Below are positions 34,811 to 43,287 of a stretch of 64,000 bases of DNA, piece after piece. How positions within the stretch are numbered: the first letter of the stretch is position 1; every line of letters starts with the position of its first letter. The translations under genes were made by a program, and so were the position numbers. This DNA is from Halorubrum sp. CSM-61 (lineage in GTDB: Archaea > Halobacteriota > Halobacteria > Halobacteriales > Haloferacaceae). The notes under the pieces are model-generated. The model searched no databases. It saw only the letters and a program-made list of their open reading frames with translations, and was not told the origin of the DNA. The stretch spans positions 62,001 to 126,000 of the forward strand of contig NZ_RJJW01000006.1 of the NCBI RefSeq assembly GCF_003781945.1, written 5' to 3'.

Positions 34811-36201
34811 TCGACCACCGTTCCGTCTTCCGGTTCGTCGGCGAGCCAGACGGTCTTGCGGTTGACGAACTCCTTGATGCCGGCCTCGGAGAGCTCGCGG
34901 CCGTACCCCGAGATTCCGACCCCGCCGAAGGGGACCCGCGGGTCGGACTTCACGAGCTCGTTCACGTAGACGCAGCCGGCGTCGATCTGGCCGGCGAGCC
35001 GCTCGCCCCGGTCGCGGTCGGTCGTCCACACGCTCGCGCCCAGCCCGAACTCGGTGTCGTTGGCCTTCTCGACCGCGGCCGCCTCGTCGTCGACGCGGTA
35101 CACCGCCGCCACCGGGCCGAACACTTCCTCCGTGTCCACGGGACACCCCTCCGGAACGTCGGCGAGCACCGTCGGCGGGTAGTACGCGCCCTCGCGGTCG
35201 AGCGGCTCGCCGCCGGTGACGAGCGTCGCCCCGGCCTCGACGCTGTCGCGCACCTGCTCGTGGACCTCCTCGAGCAGGTCCTGGCGGGCCTGCGGTCCCA
35301 CGTCCGTCTCGGAGTCCTGCGGGTCGCCGACCGCGAGCGACTCGACGGCCTCCGCGAACCGGCCGAGGAACTCGTCGTACGCGTCGTCGACGACGACGAA
35401 CCGCTTCGCGGCGATACACGACTGCCCGCCGTTCTGGTTGCGGGCCCACGCCCCGGTCGTCGCCGCGGCCTCCAGATCGGCGTCCGATAAGACGACGTAC
35501 GGGTCGCTCCCGCCGAGCTCCAACACCGTCTTCTTCAGGTTCTCGCCGGCGGTCGCGGCGACGGCACGCCCCGCGCCCTCGCTCCCGGTGAGGGTCGCGG
35601 CGGTCACGCGGTCGTCGGCGACCACGTCCTCGACGCGGTCGGACGGGATCAGAAGCGACTGGAACACTCCCTCCGGGTAGCCCGCCTCGCGGAACACCTC
35701 CTCGATGGCGAGCGCGCACCCGGGGACGTTCGAGGCGTGTTTCAGCAGGCCGACGTTGCCCGCCGTGAGGTACGGCGCGGCGAACCGGAACACCTGCCAG
35801 AACGGGAAGTTCCACGGCATCACCGCCAACACGGGCCCCAGCGGTTCGTAGGCGGTCTTGACCGCCGTCCCCGGCGGGCTCGGGTGGTGCTCGGGTTCGA
35901 GGTAGGCGCTCGCGTGCTCGGCGTAGTGGTCGCAGGCCCGCGCGCACTTCTCGACCTCGGCCTCGGCCTGCGAGATCGGCTTGCCCATCTCCCGCGTTAC
36001 CGTCTCGGCGTACTCGTCGGCGTTCTCTCGGAGCACCTCCCCCGCCGACGCGAGCAGTCGCTCCCGATCGGCGAGCGGGCGCTGTCTCCACGTCTCGAAC
36101 GCCGCCGTCGCGGTCCCGAGCATCTCGTCGACGTCCGACGGCGAGTGCCCCTCGTACGATTCGATCACTTCGTCCGTCGCCGGATCGATCACGTCCATCA
36201 C
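34807..36201 (-). CDS. NAD(P)-dependent aldehyde dehydrogenase (succinate-semialdehyde type)
   Basis: Oxidises an aldehyde to an acid. Motifs in 464 residues: VMPWNFPFWQVFRFAAPYL near 130, TLTGSEGAGRAVA near 215 (cofactor loop), catalytic Glu in VLELGGSDPYVVLSDADLE near 240, and catalytic Cys in NQNGGQSCIAAKRFVVVDD near 273. It also has DTEEVFGPVAAVY and PFGGVGISGYGREL. The Cys environment (GQSCIA) is like succinate-semialdehyde dehydrogenases. It is first in a pair with the ThDP enzyme. The start could be the ATG at 36201 or the adjacent one at 36198. A CACTAAGTCAC box lies about 25 bases upstream. Confidence 0.88.
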   Translation of the reverse strand: MMDVIDPATDEVIESYEGHSPSDVDEMLGTATAAFETWRQRPLADRERLLASAGEVLRENADEYAETVTREMGKPISQAEAEVEKCARACDHYAEHASAYLEPEHHPSPPGTAVKTAYEPLGPVLAVMPWNFPFWQVFRFAAPYLTAGNVGLLKHASNVPGCALAIEEVFREAGYPEGVFQSLLIPSDRVEDVVADDRVTAATLTGSEGAGRAVAATAGENLKKTVLELGGSDPYVVLSDADLEAAATTGAWARNQNGGQSCIAAKRFVVVDDAYDEFLGRFAEAVESLAVGDPQDSETDVGPQARQDLLEEVHEQVRDSVEAGATLVTGGEPLDREGAYYPPTVLADVPEGCPVDTEEVFGPVAAVYRVDDEAAAVEKANDTEFGLGASVWTTDRDRGERLAGQIDAGCVYVNELVKSDPRVPFGGVGISGYGRELSEAGIKEFVNRKTVWLADEPEDGTVVE

Positions 36202-36204
36202 CGC

Positions 36205-36440
36205 ACCGTTTGGTACACAGTGACTTAGTGTTCGGTACTGATCGATTCCGACCTGAACGATTTTCGAATATTTATGAAAGAAAAGTATTTTCTCAAGCTA
36301 TCTGTACGATTATATGTTGGTAGCAGTTCGGTATTCATGGAGGTTACGCCGGTCTCGGATCGAACTATAGGTGACGGCTTTGTTGAAAGCCTGTTTAAGT
36401 GGCATATTGGCTTCGCTGTGGTCAATACGGCACAGCCATA
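36205..36440. other. AT-rich spacer with possible IS relic
   Basis: Visibly AT-rich next to the GC-rich genes. It contains the perfect hairpin GGCTTT-GTTG-AAAGCC (36376-36391). GGCTTTGTTGAAA-type ends occur in some haloarchaeal insertion sequences, so this may be a scar, but no transposase remains. The promoter of the aldehyde dehydrogenase gene lies at the left end. A 66-residue frame here is not convincing. Confidence 0.3.
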
Positions 36441-36888
36441 ATCGATAGCGGGAGTAGGTATTGCAGATCGGTGGTGGCGAATCAGTATTTAAAGGATCCG
36501 TGAGCGGCGGCGACGATCGCTTATAAAGAACAACGCGGTGGCGCGCCCCAGTGAGCGGCCGCCATCGGCGGCCGCGAACCGACGGTGCGAGGGAGTCGCT
36601 GGCGGCGACAGCCGCCAGCGACGAGGCTGGGGAGGCGGGAGGCTGTGCGGTCGGGTGGGACTCAAAGGGGCAGCCGCTGTGGGCGGCGCAGGCGACGTAA
36701 GCACCGCAACGAGGGAGCGAAGCGACTGAGTGAGGAGCGCAACGAGCGTGCGCCGCCCACAGCGGCTGGGGCTTTGGAGGTCGTCACCGCAGTGTCGCCG
36801 ATCGCTTAAAAACAGCCGCCAGCAACACCGCTCGATCACGTATAAACAACCACTCTACAAGCGTGCTATACCCACTCCCGTTATCGAT
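36441..36888 (-). repeat. 448-bp element with terminal inverted repeats, copy E
   Basis: Left end ATCGATAGCGGGAGTAGGTA at 36441; the right end, reading inward from 36888, is ATCGATAACGGGAGTGGGTA. The interior carries ncRNA copy E. It is the near-complete inverted match of copy D (19848-20291), including non-core segments such as CAGATCGGTGGTGGCGAATC and AGCACGCTTGTAGAGTGGTT. The right end lies 6 bases from the gdhB stop codon. Confidence 0.77.
36536..36788 (-). ncRNA. structured RNA element, copy E
   Basis: The 253-nt minus-strand copy. TTTTAA (36806-36811 in plus coordinates) lies 23 bases before the GGTGACGACC leader at 36788. Hairpin one is a perfect 20-bp stem starting CAGCCGCTGTGGGCGGC. 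Compared with copy D, one T-A pair has become C-G, a compensatory change. Hairpin two is GTCGCTGGCGGC-TGTC-GCCGCCAGCGAC between CCCCAGCCTCG and TCCCTCGC. The third hairpin has diverged but still folds. It would be transcribed away from the gdhB stop, in the same direction as gdhB. Confidence 0.62.
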
Positions 36889-36894
36889 CGCCGT

Positions 36895-38202
36895 CTACGG
36901 GAACAGCCCGCGGTACTCGTGTGCGCTCGCGGTGCGTTCGAGCGCGAGCGTGTACGCCGCGGTCCGGAGGTCCGGCAGGTCCTTCTGGTCGTACTGCTCG
37001 ATCGTCTGGTCGAAGGCCTTTCCGATGCGGCGCTCCAGCTCGGCGTTGACCGTCTCTAGCGGCCACGAGAACTCCTGTGCGTTCTGGACCCACTCGAGGT
37101 ACGAGACGATGACCCCGCCGGCGTTCGCGAGGATGTCCGGGACGACCTGGATGTCCCGCTCCGTGAGCACCTCGTCGGCGGCGACCGTCGTCGGCCCGTT
37201 GGCGGCCTCGACGATCGCGGAGGCCCGCAGGTCGCGGACGTTCTCCGCGGTGATCACGCCCTCGACCGCGGCGGGGATCAGCACGTCGACGTCGAGGGTC
37301 AACAGCTCCTCGTTGGTGATCTGGTCGGGGTCGTCGTACTGGTTCCCCCCGCTGGTGCGCCGGTCCTCCAGCGTCGCCCGGGGCTCCCCGGCCACGTACT
37401 CCTCCATCAGCCCCCCGGCGTCGACGTGGGCGCCGAGCGCCGCTACGTCGAGCCCGTCGGGGTCGTAGGCGGCGCCGCTCACGTCGGAGGCGGCGACGAC
37501 CCGCGCGCCGGACTCGTCGAGGAGCCGGGCCGCGTTCGACCCGACGTTGCCGAACCCCTGGACCGCGACGCTGGCGCCCGAGAGGTCGCGGTCGAGGTAC
37601 TCGAAGAGCCGCTCGGTGACGATGGAGACGCCGCGGCCGGTCGCGGCGACGCGGCCCGGCGTCCCGCCGATCTCCAGCGGCTTCCCGGTGACGACCTGCG
37701 GGACGGAGTGGCCCTCGTACATCGAGTACGTGTCCATCATCCACGCCATCGTCTGCGGGTTCGTGTTCATGTCCGGCGCGGGAACGTCGGTCTCGGGGCC
37801 GATCATCCGACGGATCCCCTCGGTGTACCGCCGAGTGAGGCTCTCCAGGTCGTTTTTCGTCAGGTCCTTCGGCTCGCAGATGACGCCCCCCTTCGCGCCG
37901 CCGTACGGGAGGTCGACGAGCGCCGTCTTCCAGGTCATCCACCCGGCGAGCGCCTCGACCTCGCGCTGGGTGACCGACGGGTGGAACCGGACGCCACCTT
38001 TAAAAGGCCCCCGGGCGCTGTCGAACTGGCAGCGGTACCCCTCGAACACCTCGACCTCCCCGGAGTCGAGCTCCACCGGGAGGGTGACCTTGAGCGTGCG
38101 CTCCGGGTGTTTGAGCCGCTCGAAGATACCGTGGTCCACGTCGGCGTACTCCTCCGCGCGGTCCATCTGTGCGAGCATGTTCTCGAACGGGTCGTCCGCC
38201 AT
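36895..38202 (-). CDS. gdhB: glutamate dehydrogenase
   Basis: Interconverts glutamate and 2-oxoglutarate plus ammonia, linking nitrogen assimilation to central carbon metabolism. In 435 residues: substrate domain with FEGYRCQFDSARGPFKGGVR and the catalytic-Lys region DLPYGGAKGGVICEPK, VPAPDMNTNPQTMAWMMDTY, then the Rossmann cofactor domain VAVQGFGNVGSNAARLLDES and the C-terminal VPDILANAGGVIVSYLEWVQ. The length is standard for hexameric archaeal GDH. Cofactor preference cannot be judged reliably. The name gdhB follows haloarchaeal usage and may differ between species. MITE-like element E abuts the stop codon. Confidence 0.94.
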   Translation of the reverse strand: MADDPFENMLAQMDRAEEYADVDHGIFERLKHPERTLKVTLPVELDSGEVEVFEGYRCQFDSARGPFKGGVRFHPSVTQREVEALAGWMTWKTALVDLPYGGAKGGVICEPKDLTKNDLESLTRRYTEGIRRMIGPETDVPAPDMNTNPQTMAWMMDTYSMYEGHSVPQVVTGKPLEIGGTPGRVAATGRGVSIVTERLFEYLDRDLSGASVAVQGFGNVGSNAARLLDESGARVVAASDVSGAAYDPDGLDVAALGAHVDAGGLMEEYVAGEPRATLEDRRTSGGNQYDDPDQITNEELLTLDVDVLIPAAVEGVITAENVRDLRASAIVEAANGPTTVAADEVLTERDIQVVPDILANAGGVIVSYLEWVQNAQEFSWPLETVNAELERRIGKAFDQTIEQYDQKDLPDLRTAAYTLALERTASAHEYRGLFP

Positions 38203-38430
38203 GATCGGCCCGACTCGGCCCCGGGTGATATCGGTTTCGGCAATTATGGCCTATGACAGAAATTAACAGGCACGATCAGTCGGCGGGGCGGTCCTCCGCC
38301 GGCGGGGGGAAACCGCGCATCGAGGGCGGCGCCGCGACGACTGTCGACGCCCGTCGCTTTCGACCGGACTTATACGTCGGCCCCGAGAACGACGGTCCAT
38401 GACACTCGGACGTTCGCCGGGGGTGCGTCG

Positions 38431-38895
38431 ATGACGACACAGACGCTCCATCCCCGCGTTCAGGTCGTGTGGGTCCTCCGTGCGGTCCTCATCGCCGCGG
38501 TGGTGACGGCGCCGTTCGCCGGCGCGGTGTACTTCGATCGGCTCCCGGAGTGGGTGCCGATCGCCGTCGGGGCGGTCCTCCTCTCGCTGGGCGTGGCGCA
38601 CGCGCTCCTCCGGTACCGCCGCTGGAGCTACGAGATCCGGGAGGACGCGCTGTACCTCGACCGCGGCGTGGTCACGCAGGTCCGGACGACGGTGCCGCTG
38701 GTGCGGATCCAGCACGTCGACTCCCGGCGCGGTCCCGTCGAACGCGGCGTCGGACTCGCCTCCTGCGTGGTGTACACGGCCGGCTCCCGCGGCGCGGACG
38801 TTCGGATCCCGGGGCTAACACCCGAGGGGGCGAGCGATCTCCGCGAGGAGCTGAAGCGACTGGCCATCCGCGCGGACGGGGAGGACGCGGTGTGA
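38431..38895 (+). CDS. PH-domain (bPH2/YdbS-like) membrane protein
   Basis: A 154-residue protein with two N-terminal helices (VWVLRAVLIAAVVTAPFAGA and PIAVGAVLLSLGVAHALL) followed by one bacterial PH domain of the YdbS type: YRRWSYEIREDALYLDRGVV, VPLVRIQHVDSRRGPVERGV and VVYTAGSRGADVRIPGL. The stop overlaps the start of the next gene by four bases. The YdbS-YdbT pair layout is conserved in bacteria and archaea. Function unknown; membrane-associated. Confidence 0.83.
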   Translation: MTTQTLHPRVQVVWVLRAVLIAAVVTAPFAGAVYFDRLPEWVPIAVGAVLLSLGVAHALLRYRRWSYEIREDALYLDRGVVTQVRTTVPLVRIQHVDSRRGPVERGVGLASCVVYTAGSRGADVRIPGLTPEGASDLREELKRLAIRADGEDAV

Positions 38896-40766
38896 AGCTC
38901 GCGCCCCAGTCGGTCCCGTACCGCGCGCTCCAGAAGGTGTCCGGGATCGTCGTGATCCTCTTTTTCGTCGTGAACAACAATCCCGACTGGGGGTTCGCGG
39001 TCGCGGCCGGCGTCGCCGGCGCGGTCGTCCTCGCCGCGGTCGGGTACGAGGTCGCGTACTACCGCCGGTTCGACTACGAGCTGACCGACGACACCCTCGA
39101 CATCTCCTCCGGCGTGATATCGCGGCGCGAGCGGGAGATCCCCTACCGCCGGATCCAGAACGTCGACGTGAGCCGGAGCGTGATCCAGCGCGCGATCGGC
39201 GTCGCCGCGGTCGACTTAGAGACCGCCGGCGGCTCCAGCACCGAGGGATCGATCCGCTTTGTCACCCCCGACGAGGCGACCCGGCTCCAGCGCGAGGTCC
39301 AGCGTCGGAAGGCGGCCGGATCGGCCGGATCGGCCAGAGCGGGCGACGAAGACGCGGGTCGAGCCGGAAGCGGTGCCGGAACCGGAGCGGGTGTCGGGGC
39401 GGACCGCGTCGGCCCCGACGAGGAGGAGCTGTTCGCGATCTCGCCGGGCGAGCTCGCCCTCGTGGGCGCCCTCTCGTTCGACGGGCGGCTCATCGGCCTG
39501 CTGGCCTTCCTGAGCTCCGGGTCGGTTCCCGTCCTCTCCAGCTTCATCCCGGACGCGTCGGCGGTCGCGCTCACCGCGACCGCGATCGTCGGCGTCGGCG
39601 GGCTGTTCCTCGTGTCGTGGGTGCTCGGCGCGGGAGTGGCCTTCACGAACTACTACGGGTTCCGTCTCTCCCGCGCCGGCGACGAGCTCCGGTACGAGCG
39701 CGGGCTGTTCCGCCGGTACAGCGGCTCGATCCCGACCGAGAAGGTGCAGGCGCTCCGGATCGCCGACAACCCGGCGAAGCGCGCGCTCGGCTACGCGAGC
39801 CTCTCGATCGAGACCGCCGGCTACGCCCCCGGACAGGGCGGCGAGCAGGGGAGTCAGGCGGCCGTCCCGATCGCGACCACCGACCGGGTGTACCGGCTGG
39901 CGCGCGAGGTCGAGTCGTTCGGCGACCCGCAATTTAACCGCCCCCCGAAGCGGATCCGGTGGCGGTACGCGTTCCGGTACGCCATCGTCGTCGGCGTCCT
40001 CGTCGCGATCGCGTTCGGGATCGAGTGGTTCCTCGGCGCGGGCCTCCCGTGGTACGCCCCGGCCGCGCTCCTGCTCGCGGTTCCGCCGGCCGCGCACCTG
40101 AAGTGGAGACACCGCGGCTACTGGCTCGGCGAGGACCACCTCCTCACCCGGAACGGGTTCTGGAGCCGCACGGTGACCGTCGTGCCGTACTACCGGATCC
40201 AGAACGTCATCGACGCCCGGACCGTCTTCCAGCGCCGCTGGGACGTGGCGACGATCGTCGCCGACACCGCCGGCGGCGGCTCCATCGCCGGCAGCGACGC
40301 CGCCGCCGTCGACTTCGCGACCGACGAGGCCGTCGACCTCCGGGAGACGCTCCGCGAGCGGCTTCGGATCGCCGTCGCGGAGCACCGCGATCGCCGGGAC
40401 CGGTTCGAGTGGTTCGACGGCGACGCGGAGGGTGCCGACCCAGTCGACGAACAGACCGGTGAGGCCGACGAGCCGACCTCCGACACGAACGACGGGGAAC
40501 GCTCTGACGATGGAGGCGAGAGCGGCGAGAGCGGCGAGCGCGACGAGGACCGGTCTGACACCCCGGACGACGGCGTGATCCGCCCCGACTTCTCGGGGAG
40601 CGATCGGGACTACTCCGAGCCGGCGGAACGGATCGACACCGGCGACTACGCGGTGGACCGCAATCCGTCGGACGTGGGTGGAACGAGTGAGAGCGGAGAC
40701 GGGGATGAGGACAATGACAGTAGTGACGACGAGAAAGCGGAAGACGCGGACGACGACGAGAAATAA
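38892..40766 (+). CDS. triple PH-domain (YdbT-like) membrane protein
   Basis: A 624-residue membrane protein that starts at a GTG (VKLAPQSVPYRALQKVSG) coupled to the preceding gene. It has three bPH2 modules, each preceded by a helix pair: RRFDYELTDDTLDISSGVIS near 65, NYYGFRLSRAGDELRYERG near 255 and HRGYWLGEDHLLTRNGFWS near 415. The hallmark YRRIQNVDVSRSV, PTEKVQALRIADNPAKRA and YYRIQNVIDARTVFQRRW recurs in each. A Gly/Ala/Asp linker (about 145-180) and a very acidic, probably disordered C-terminus of about 110 residues are notable. Function unknown. Confidence 0.85.
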   Translation: MKLAPQSVPYRALQKVSGIVVILFFVVNNNPDWGFAVAAGVAGAVVLAAVGYEVAYYRRFDYELTDDTLDISSGVISRREREIPYRRIQNVDVSRSVIQRAIGVAAVDLETAGGSSTEGSIRFVTPDEATRLQREVQRRKAAGSAGSARAGDEDAGRAGSGAGTGAGVGADRVGPDEEELFAISPGELALVGALSFDGRLIGLLAFLSSGSVPVLSSFIPDASAVALTATAIVGVGGLFLVSWVLGAGVAFTNYYGFRLSRAGDELRYERGLFRRYSGSIPTEKVQALRIADNPAKRALGYASLSIETAGYAPGQGGEQGSQAAVPIATTDRVYRLAREVESFGDPQFNRPPKRIRWRYAFRYAIVVGVLVAIAFGIEWFLGAGLPWYAPAALLLAVPPAAHLKWRHRGYWLGEDHLLTRNGFWSRTVTVVPYYRIQNVIDARTVFQRRWDVATIVADTAGGGSIAGSDAAAVDFATDEAVDLRETLRERLRIAVAEHRDRRDRFEWFDGDAEGADPVDEQTGEADEPTSDTNDGERSDDGGESGESGERDEDRSDTPDDGVIRPDFSGSDRDYSEPAERIDTGDYAVDRNPSDVGGTSESGDGDEDNDSSDDEKAEDADDDEK

Positions 40767-40799
40767 CACTCTGCCGCGTTGCCTCCCGCTCGCGTCGCC

Positions 40800-41990
40800 C
40801 TATTCGTCGAGGAGCTTCTGAGCGATCGTGTTCCGGAGCACTTCGCTCGTCCCCTCGTAAATCTCGTTCAGCTTCGCGTCGCGGTAGAACCGCTCCGCCG
40901 GGAAGTCCTTCGTGTAGCCGTAGCCGCCGTGGATCTGGATCCCCTCGTTGGCGACCTCCCGTGAGATCTCGGAGGCGTACAGCTTCGCCTGCGCGGCCTC
41001 CTTGACGAAGTCCTCGCCGCGCATCTTCAGATCGGCCGCCTCGTGCATCAACAGCTCGGCGGCGCGGACCTTCGTGTCCATGTCGGCGAGCTTGTGCTGG
41101 ATCGCCTGGAAGTCCGAAATGGGGCGATCGAACTGCTCGCGCTCCTGCGCGTACTCGGTCGCCTCGTCGAGGGCGGCGCGGGCGATCCCGACCGAGCGCG
41201 CCGCGATGGTGATCCGGCCGCCGTTCAGCGTCTTCAGCGCCTGCACGAACCCCTCGCCCTCCTCGCCGAGCCGGCGCTCCTCGGGGATCCACATGTCGTC
41301 GAACCGGAGCTCGGCGGTCGGACACCCCTTGTCGCCGAGCTTGTCCTCCGTCCCCTCAACGACGAACCCGTCGTCCTCCTCCGGCCGAACGACGAACGAG
41401 GAGATCCCCTTCCGCCCCGCGTCGGGATCTGTCTTCGCGAACAGCGTGACCGTGTCGGCGACTGAGCCGTTCGAGATCCAGAGCTTCCCGCCGTCGACGA
41501 CGTAGCCGTCGCCGTCGCGCTCCGCGGCTACGCCGCTCCGCTTCGAGGCGCTCCGCGCCTCGCGTTCCGCGGTGGTCGACATCGCGGGCACGTCGGAGCC
41601 GGCCTCTGCCTCCGAGAGCGCGAAGGCACCGATGTCCTCGCCGGTGTTCAGGGCGGTGAGGTACTCCTCCTTCTGTTCCTCGTCGCCGAACTCGTAGAGC
41701 ATGTTGCCCGCGAGCGACGTGTGGGCGGCGACGACCGTCCCGAGCCCGCCGGAGCCGCGCGCGATCTCCGAGAGCCCGATCGCGTAGCTGTGGTAGTCGA
41801 GCCCCGCTCCCTCGTACTCGACCGGGAACGGCATTCCCATCAGTCCCAACTCCGCCATCTCGCCGATGAGATCGGCCGGGAACTCGTCGGTCTCGTCGAT
41901 CTCGGCGGCCCGCGGGACCACCTCCTCGTCGACGAACTCCGCGACCGTGTCCCGGATCTGACGCTGCTCTCCGGAGAGAGTGAAGTCCAT
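40800..41990 (-). CDS. acyl-CoA dehydrogenase with in-frame repeat insertion
   Basis: FAD-dependent acyl-CoA oxidation, first step of beta-oxidation or branched-acyl catabolism. Family motifs: FTLSGEQRQIRDTVAEFVD, AFALSEAEAGSDVPAMSTTA (FAD/substrate), YVVDGGKLWISNGSVADTV, and catalytic Glu in LNEIYEGTSEVLRNTIAQKL. From MDFTLSGEQ there are 396 residues. Odd feature: a 15-residue insert EARSASKRSGVAAER follows AER of TTAER in the FAD loop, duplicating AER at its end. It is encoded by GC-rich palindromic DNA (41517-41561). Without it the sequence would read TTAERDGDGY, as is usual. Confidence 0.92.
   Translation of the reverse strand: MDFTLSGEQRQIRDTVAEFVDEEVVPRAAEIDETDEFPADLIGEMAELGLMGMPFPVEYEGAGLDYHSYAIGLSEIARGSGGLGTVVAAHTSLAGNMLYEFGDEEQKEEYLTALNTGEDIGAFALSEAEAGSDVPAMSTTAEREARSASKRSGVAAERDGDGYVVDGGKLWISNGSVADTVTLFAKTDPDAGRKGISSFVVRPEEDDGFVVEGTEDKLGDKGCPTAELRFDDMWIPEERRLGEEGEGFVQALKTLNGGRITIAARSVGIARAALDEATEYAQEREQFDRPISDFQAIQHKLADMDTKVRAAELLMHEAADLKMRGEDFVKEAAQAKLYASEISREVANEGIQIHGGYGYTKDFPAERFYRDAKLNEIYEGTSEVLRNTIAQKLLDE
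41517..41561 (-). repeat. 45-bp palindromic in-frame insert
   Basis: The insert encodes EARSASKRSGVAAER. Its DNA has two hairpins, CGAGGCGC-GGA-GCGCCTCG and GCGGC-GTA-GCCGC, and three copies of GCGGAGCG at 15-16-base spacing on the minus strand. The length is a multiple of three and the flanking GCGGAACGC/GCGGAGCGC looks like a target duplication. Confidence 0.7.
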
Positions 41991-42130
41991 GATCGCGGGT
42001 GTCCGCACGGCAACTTAGCCGTTTCCACACGGTTGTACACGGGTCCGGCGTTGGGGGGACGAGGTCGGGCAGAAAGCGGACGCCGCGAAGCCGTGTTCGA
42101 CCGTGCGAGCGCCCCCGTCGTTCCACGAGG

Positions 42131-42140
42131 CTTTTTATGC
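42131..42140 (+). promoter_or_regulatory. TATA box of the squalene/phytoene synthase gene
   Basis: CTTTTTATGC is centred about 31 bases before the ATG at 42167, so the transcript would have at most a few untranslated bases. Confidence 0.5.
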
Positions 42141-42166
42141 GTTGTGCCGTAAGTGTCCGTAACCGA

Positions 42167-43234
42167 ATGAGCGGACGTGAACACGGTCCCGTCAATCCCG
42201 ACCTCGAGTGGTGCCACGAGGCGGTTCAGGGCGTCTCTCGGACCTTTGCGCTAACGGTCGACGTGTTGGAGGAGCCGATGGCTTCGCAGATCTGCGTGGG
42301 GTACCTCCTCTGTCGGGTCGCCGACACCGTCGAGGACGCCGGGCACATCCCCCCCGAGGCCCAGAGCGGCGTGTTGCGGACGTATCGACGGGCGATCGAC
42401 CCCGACGACGGGACGGACATCGCGGCGTTCCGCGAGGCGGTCGACGAGTGGCTTCCGGCCCCCGCGGAGCGCGACGACGACTGGGAGGTCGTCGCCGAGG
42501 CCCCGACGATCGTGGCGACGTTCGCGGAGTTCGAGCCCGAGGCCCGCGAGGCGATCGTCCCGCCCGTCCTGGAGATGGTCGACGGGATGGCGATGTTCGT
42601 CGACCGCCACGCCACCGAGGGCGGGCTCCGCATCGACGACCGCGACGAGTTAGAACAGTACTGCTACTACGCCGCGGGGACGGTCGGCAACCTCATCACG
42701 AATCTGCTCACCCGCGGCGACGTCACGGAGGACCGCGCGCGGCGGCTGCGCGACACCGCCGAGGAGTTCGGACTCCTCCTCCAGCTCGTGAACGTCTCGA
42801 AGGACGTGTACGACGACTACACCGAGGAGAACAACGTCTACCTCCCCGCCGAGTGGCTCGCCGACGAGGGGGTCGAACAGGAGCGCGTCGTCCACCCCGA
42901 AAACCGCGAGTCGTCCGCCCGCGTGGTCGACCGGACCGCAGAGTACGCCCGCTCGTTCCTCGACGACGCGCAGGCGTACTTAGAGACGATGCCGCTCTCG
43001 AACGGGAACACGATGGAGGCGTGGACAGTCCCGTACCTGCTCGCGGTCGGCACCCTCCGCGAGCTCAGCTCCCGGCCCGAGGACGCGCTCACCGAGACCG
43101 GCGTGAAGATCTCCCGTCAGGAGGTGTTCGCGGTGATGTCCGTCGCCAACGACGCGGGCCGCGACTCCCTCGCGGAACTCCGGAAGACGATCGCCCGAAC
43201 TCCCTTCCACCGGGCCGTCGAGCCCGCGGACTGA
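42167..43234 (+). CDS. squalene/phytoene synthase family protein, probable squalene synthase
   Basis: Condenses two prenyl diphosphates head to head. In 355 residues both Asp-rich Mg2+-binding motifs are present: LLCRVADTVEDAG near 50 and LVNVSKDVYDDYTEENNVYL near 207, with YCYYAAGTVGNLITNLLT between them. N-terminal WCHEAVQGVSRTFALTVDVL and the eukaryote-like VSRTFAL segment favour squalene synthase over the CrtB phytoene synthase of carotenoid synthesis; substrate use is not proven. Squalenes are major neutral lipids of haloarchaea. The start ATG at 42167 is supported by the TATA box. It converges with the second Hel308-like gene. Confidence 0.85.
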   Translation: MSGREHGPVNPDLEWCHEAVQGVSRTFALTVDVLEEPMASQICVGYLLCRVADTVEDAGHIPPEAQSGVLRTYRRAIDPDDGTDIAAFREAVDEWLPAPAERDDDWEVVAEAPTIVATFAEFEPEAREAIVPPVLEMVDGMAMFVDRHATEGGLRIDDRDELEQYCYYAAGTVGNLITNLLTRGDVTEDRARRLRDTAEEFGLLLQLVNVSKDVYDDYTEENNVYLPAEWLADEGVEQERVVHPENRESSARVVDRTAEYARSFLDDAQAYLETMPLSNGNTMEAWTVPYLLAVGTLRELSSRPEDALTETGVKISRQEVFAVMSVANDAGRDSLAELRKTIARTPFHRAVEPAD

Positions 43235-43287
43235 CCGGCGTTCTCTCTGCCCTCATCCCTCTCCGTCTCTCTCGCTCCTCCCGCCTG

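Noticed and set aside
36225-36425. 66-residue frame in the AT-rich spacer
   Set aside because: No recognisable domain, no ribosome-binding site, and its composition follows the local AT-rich DNA.
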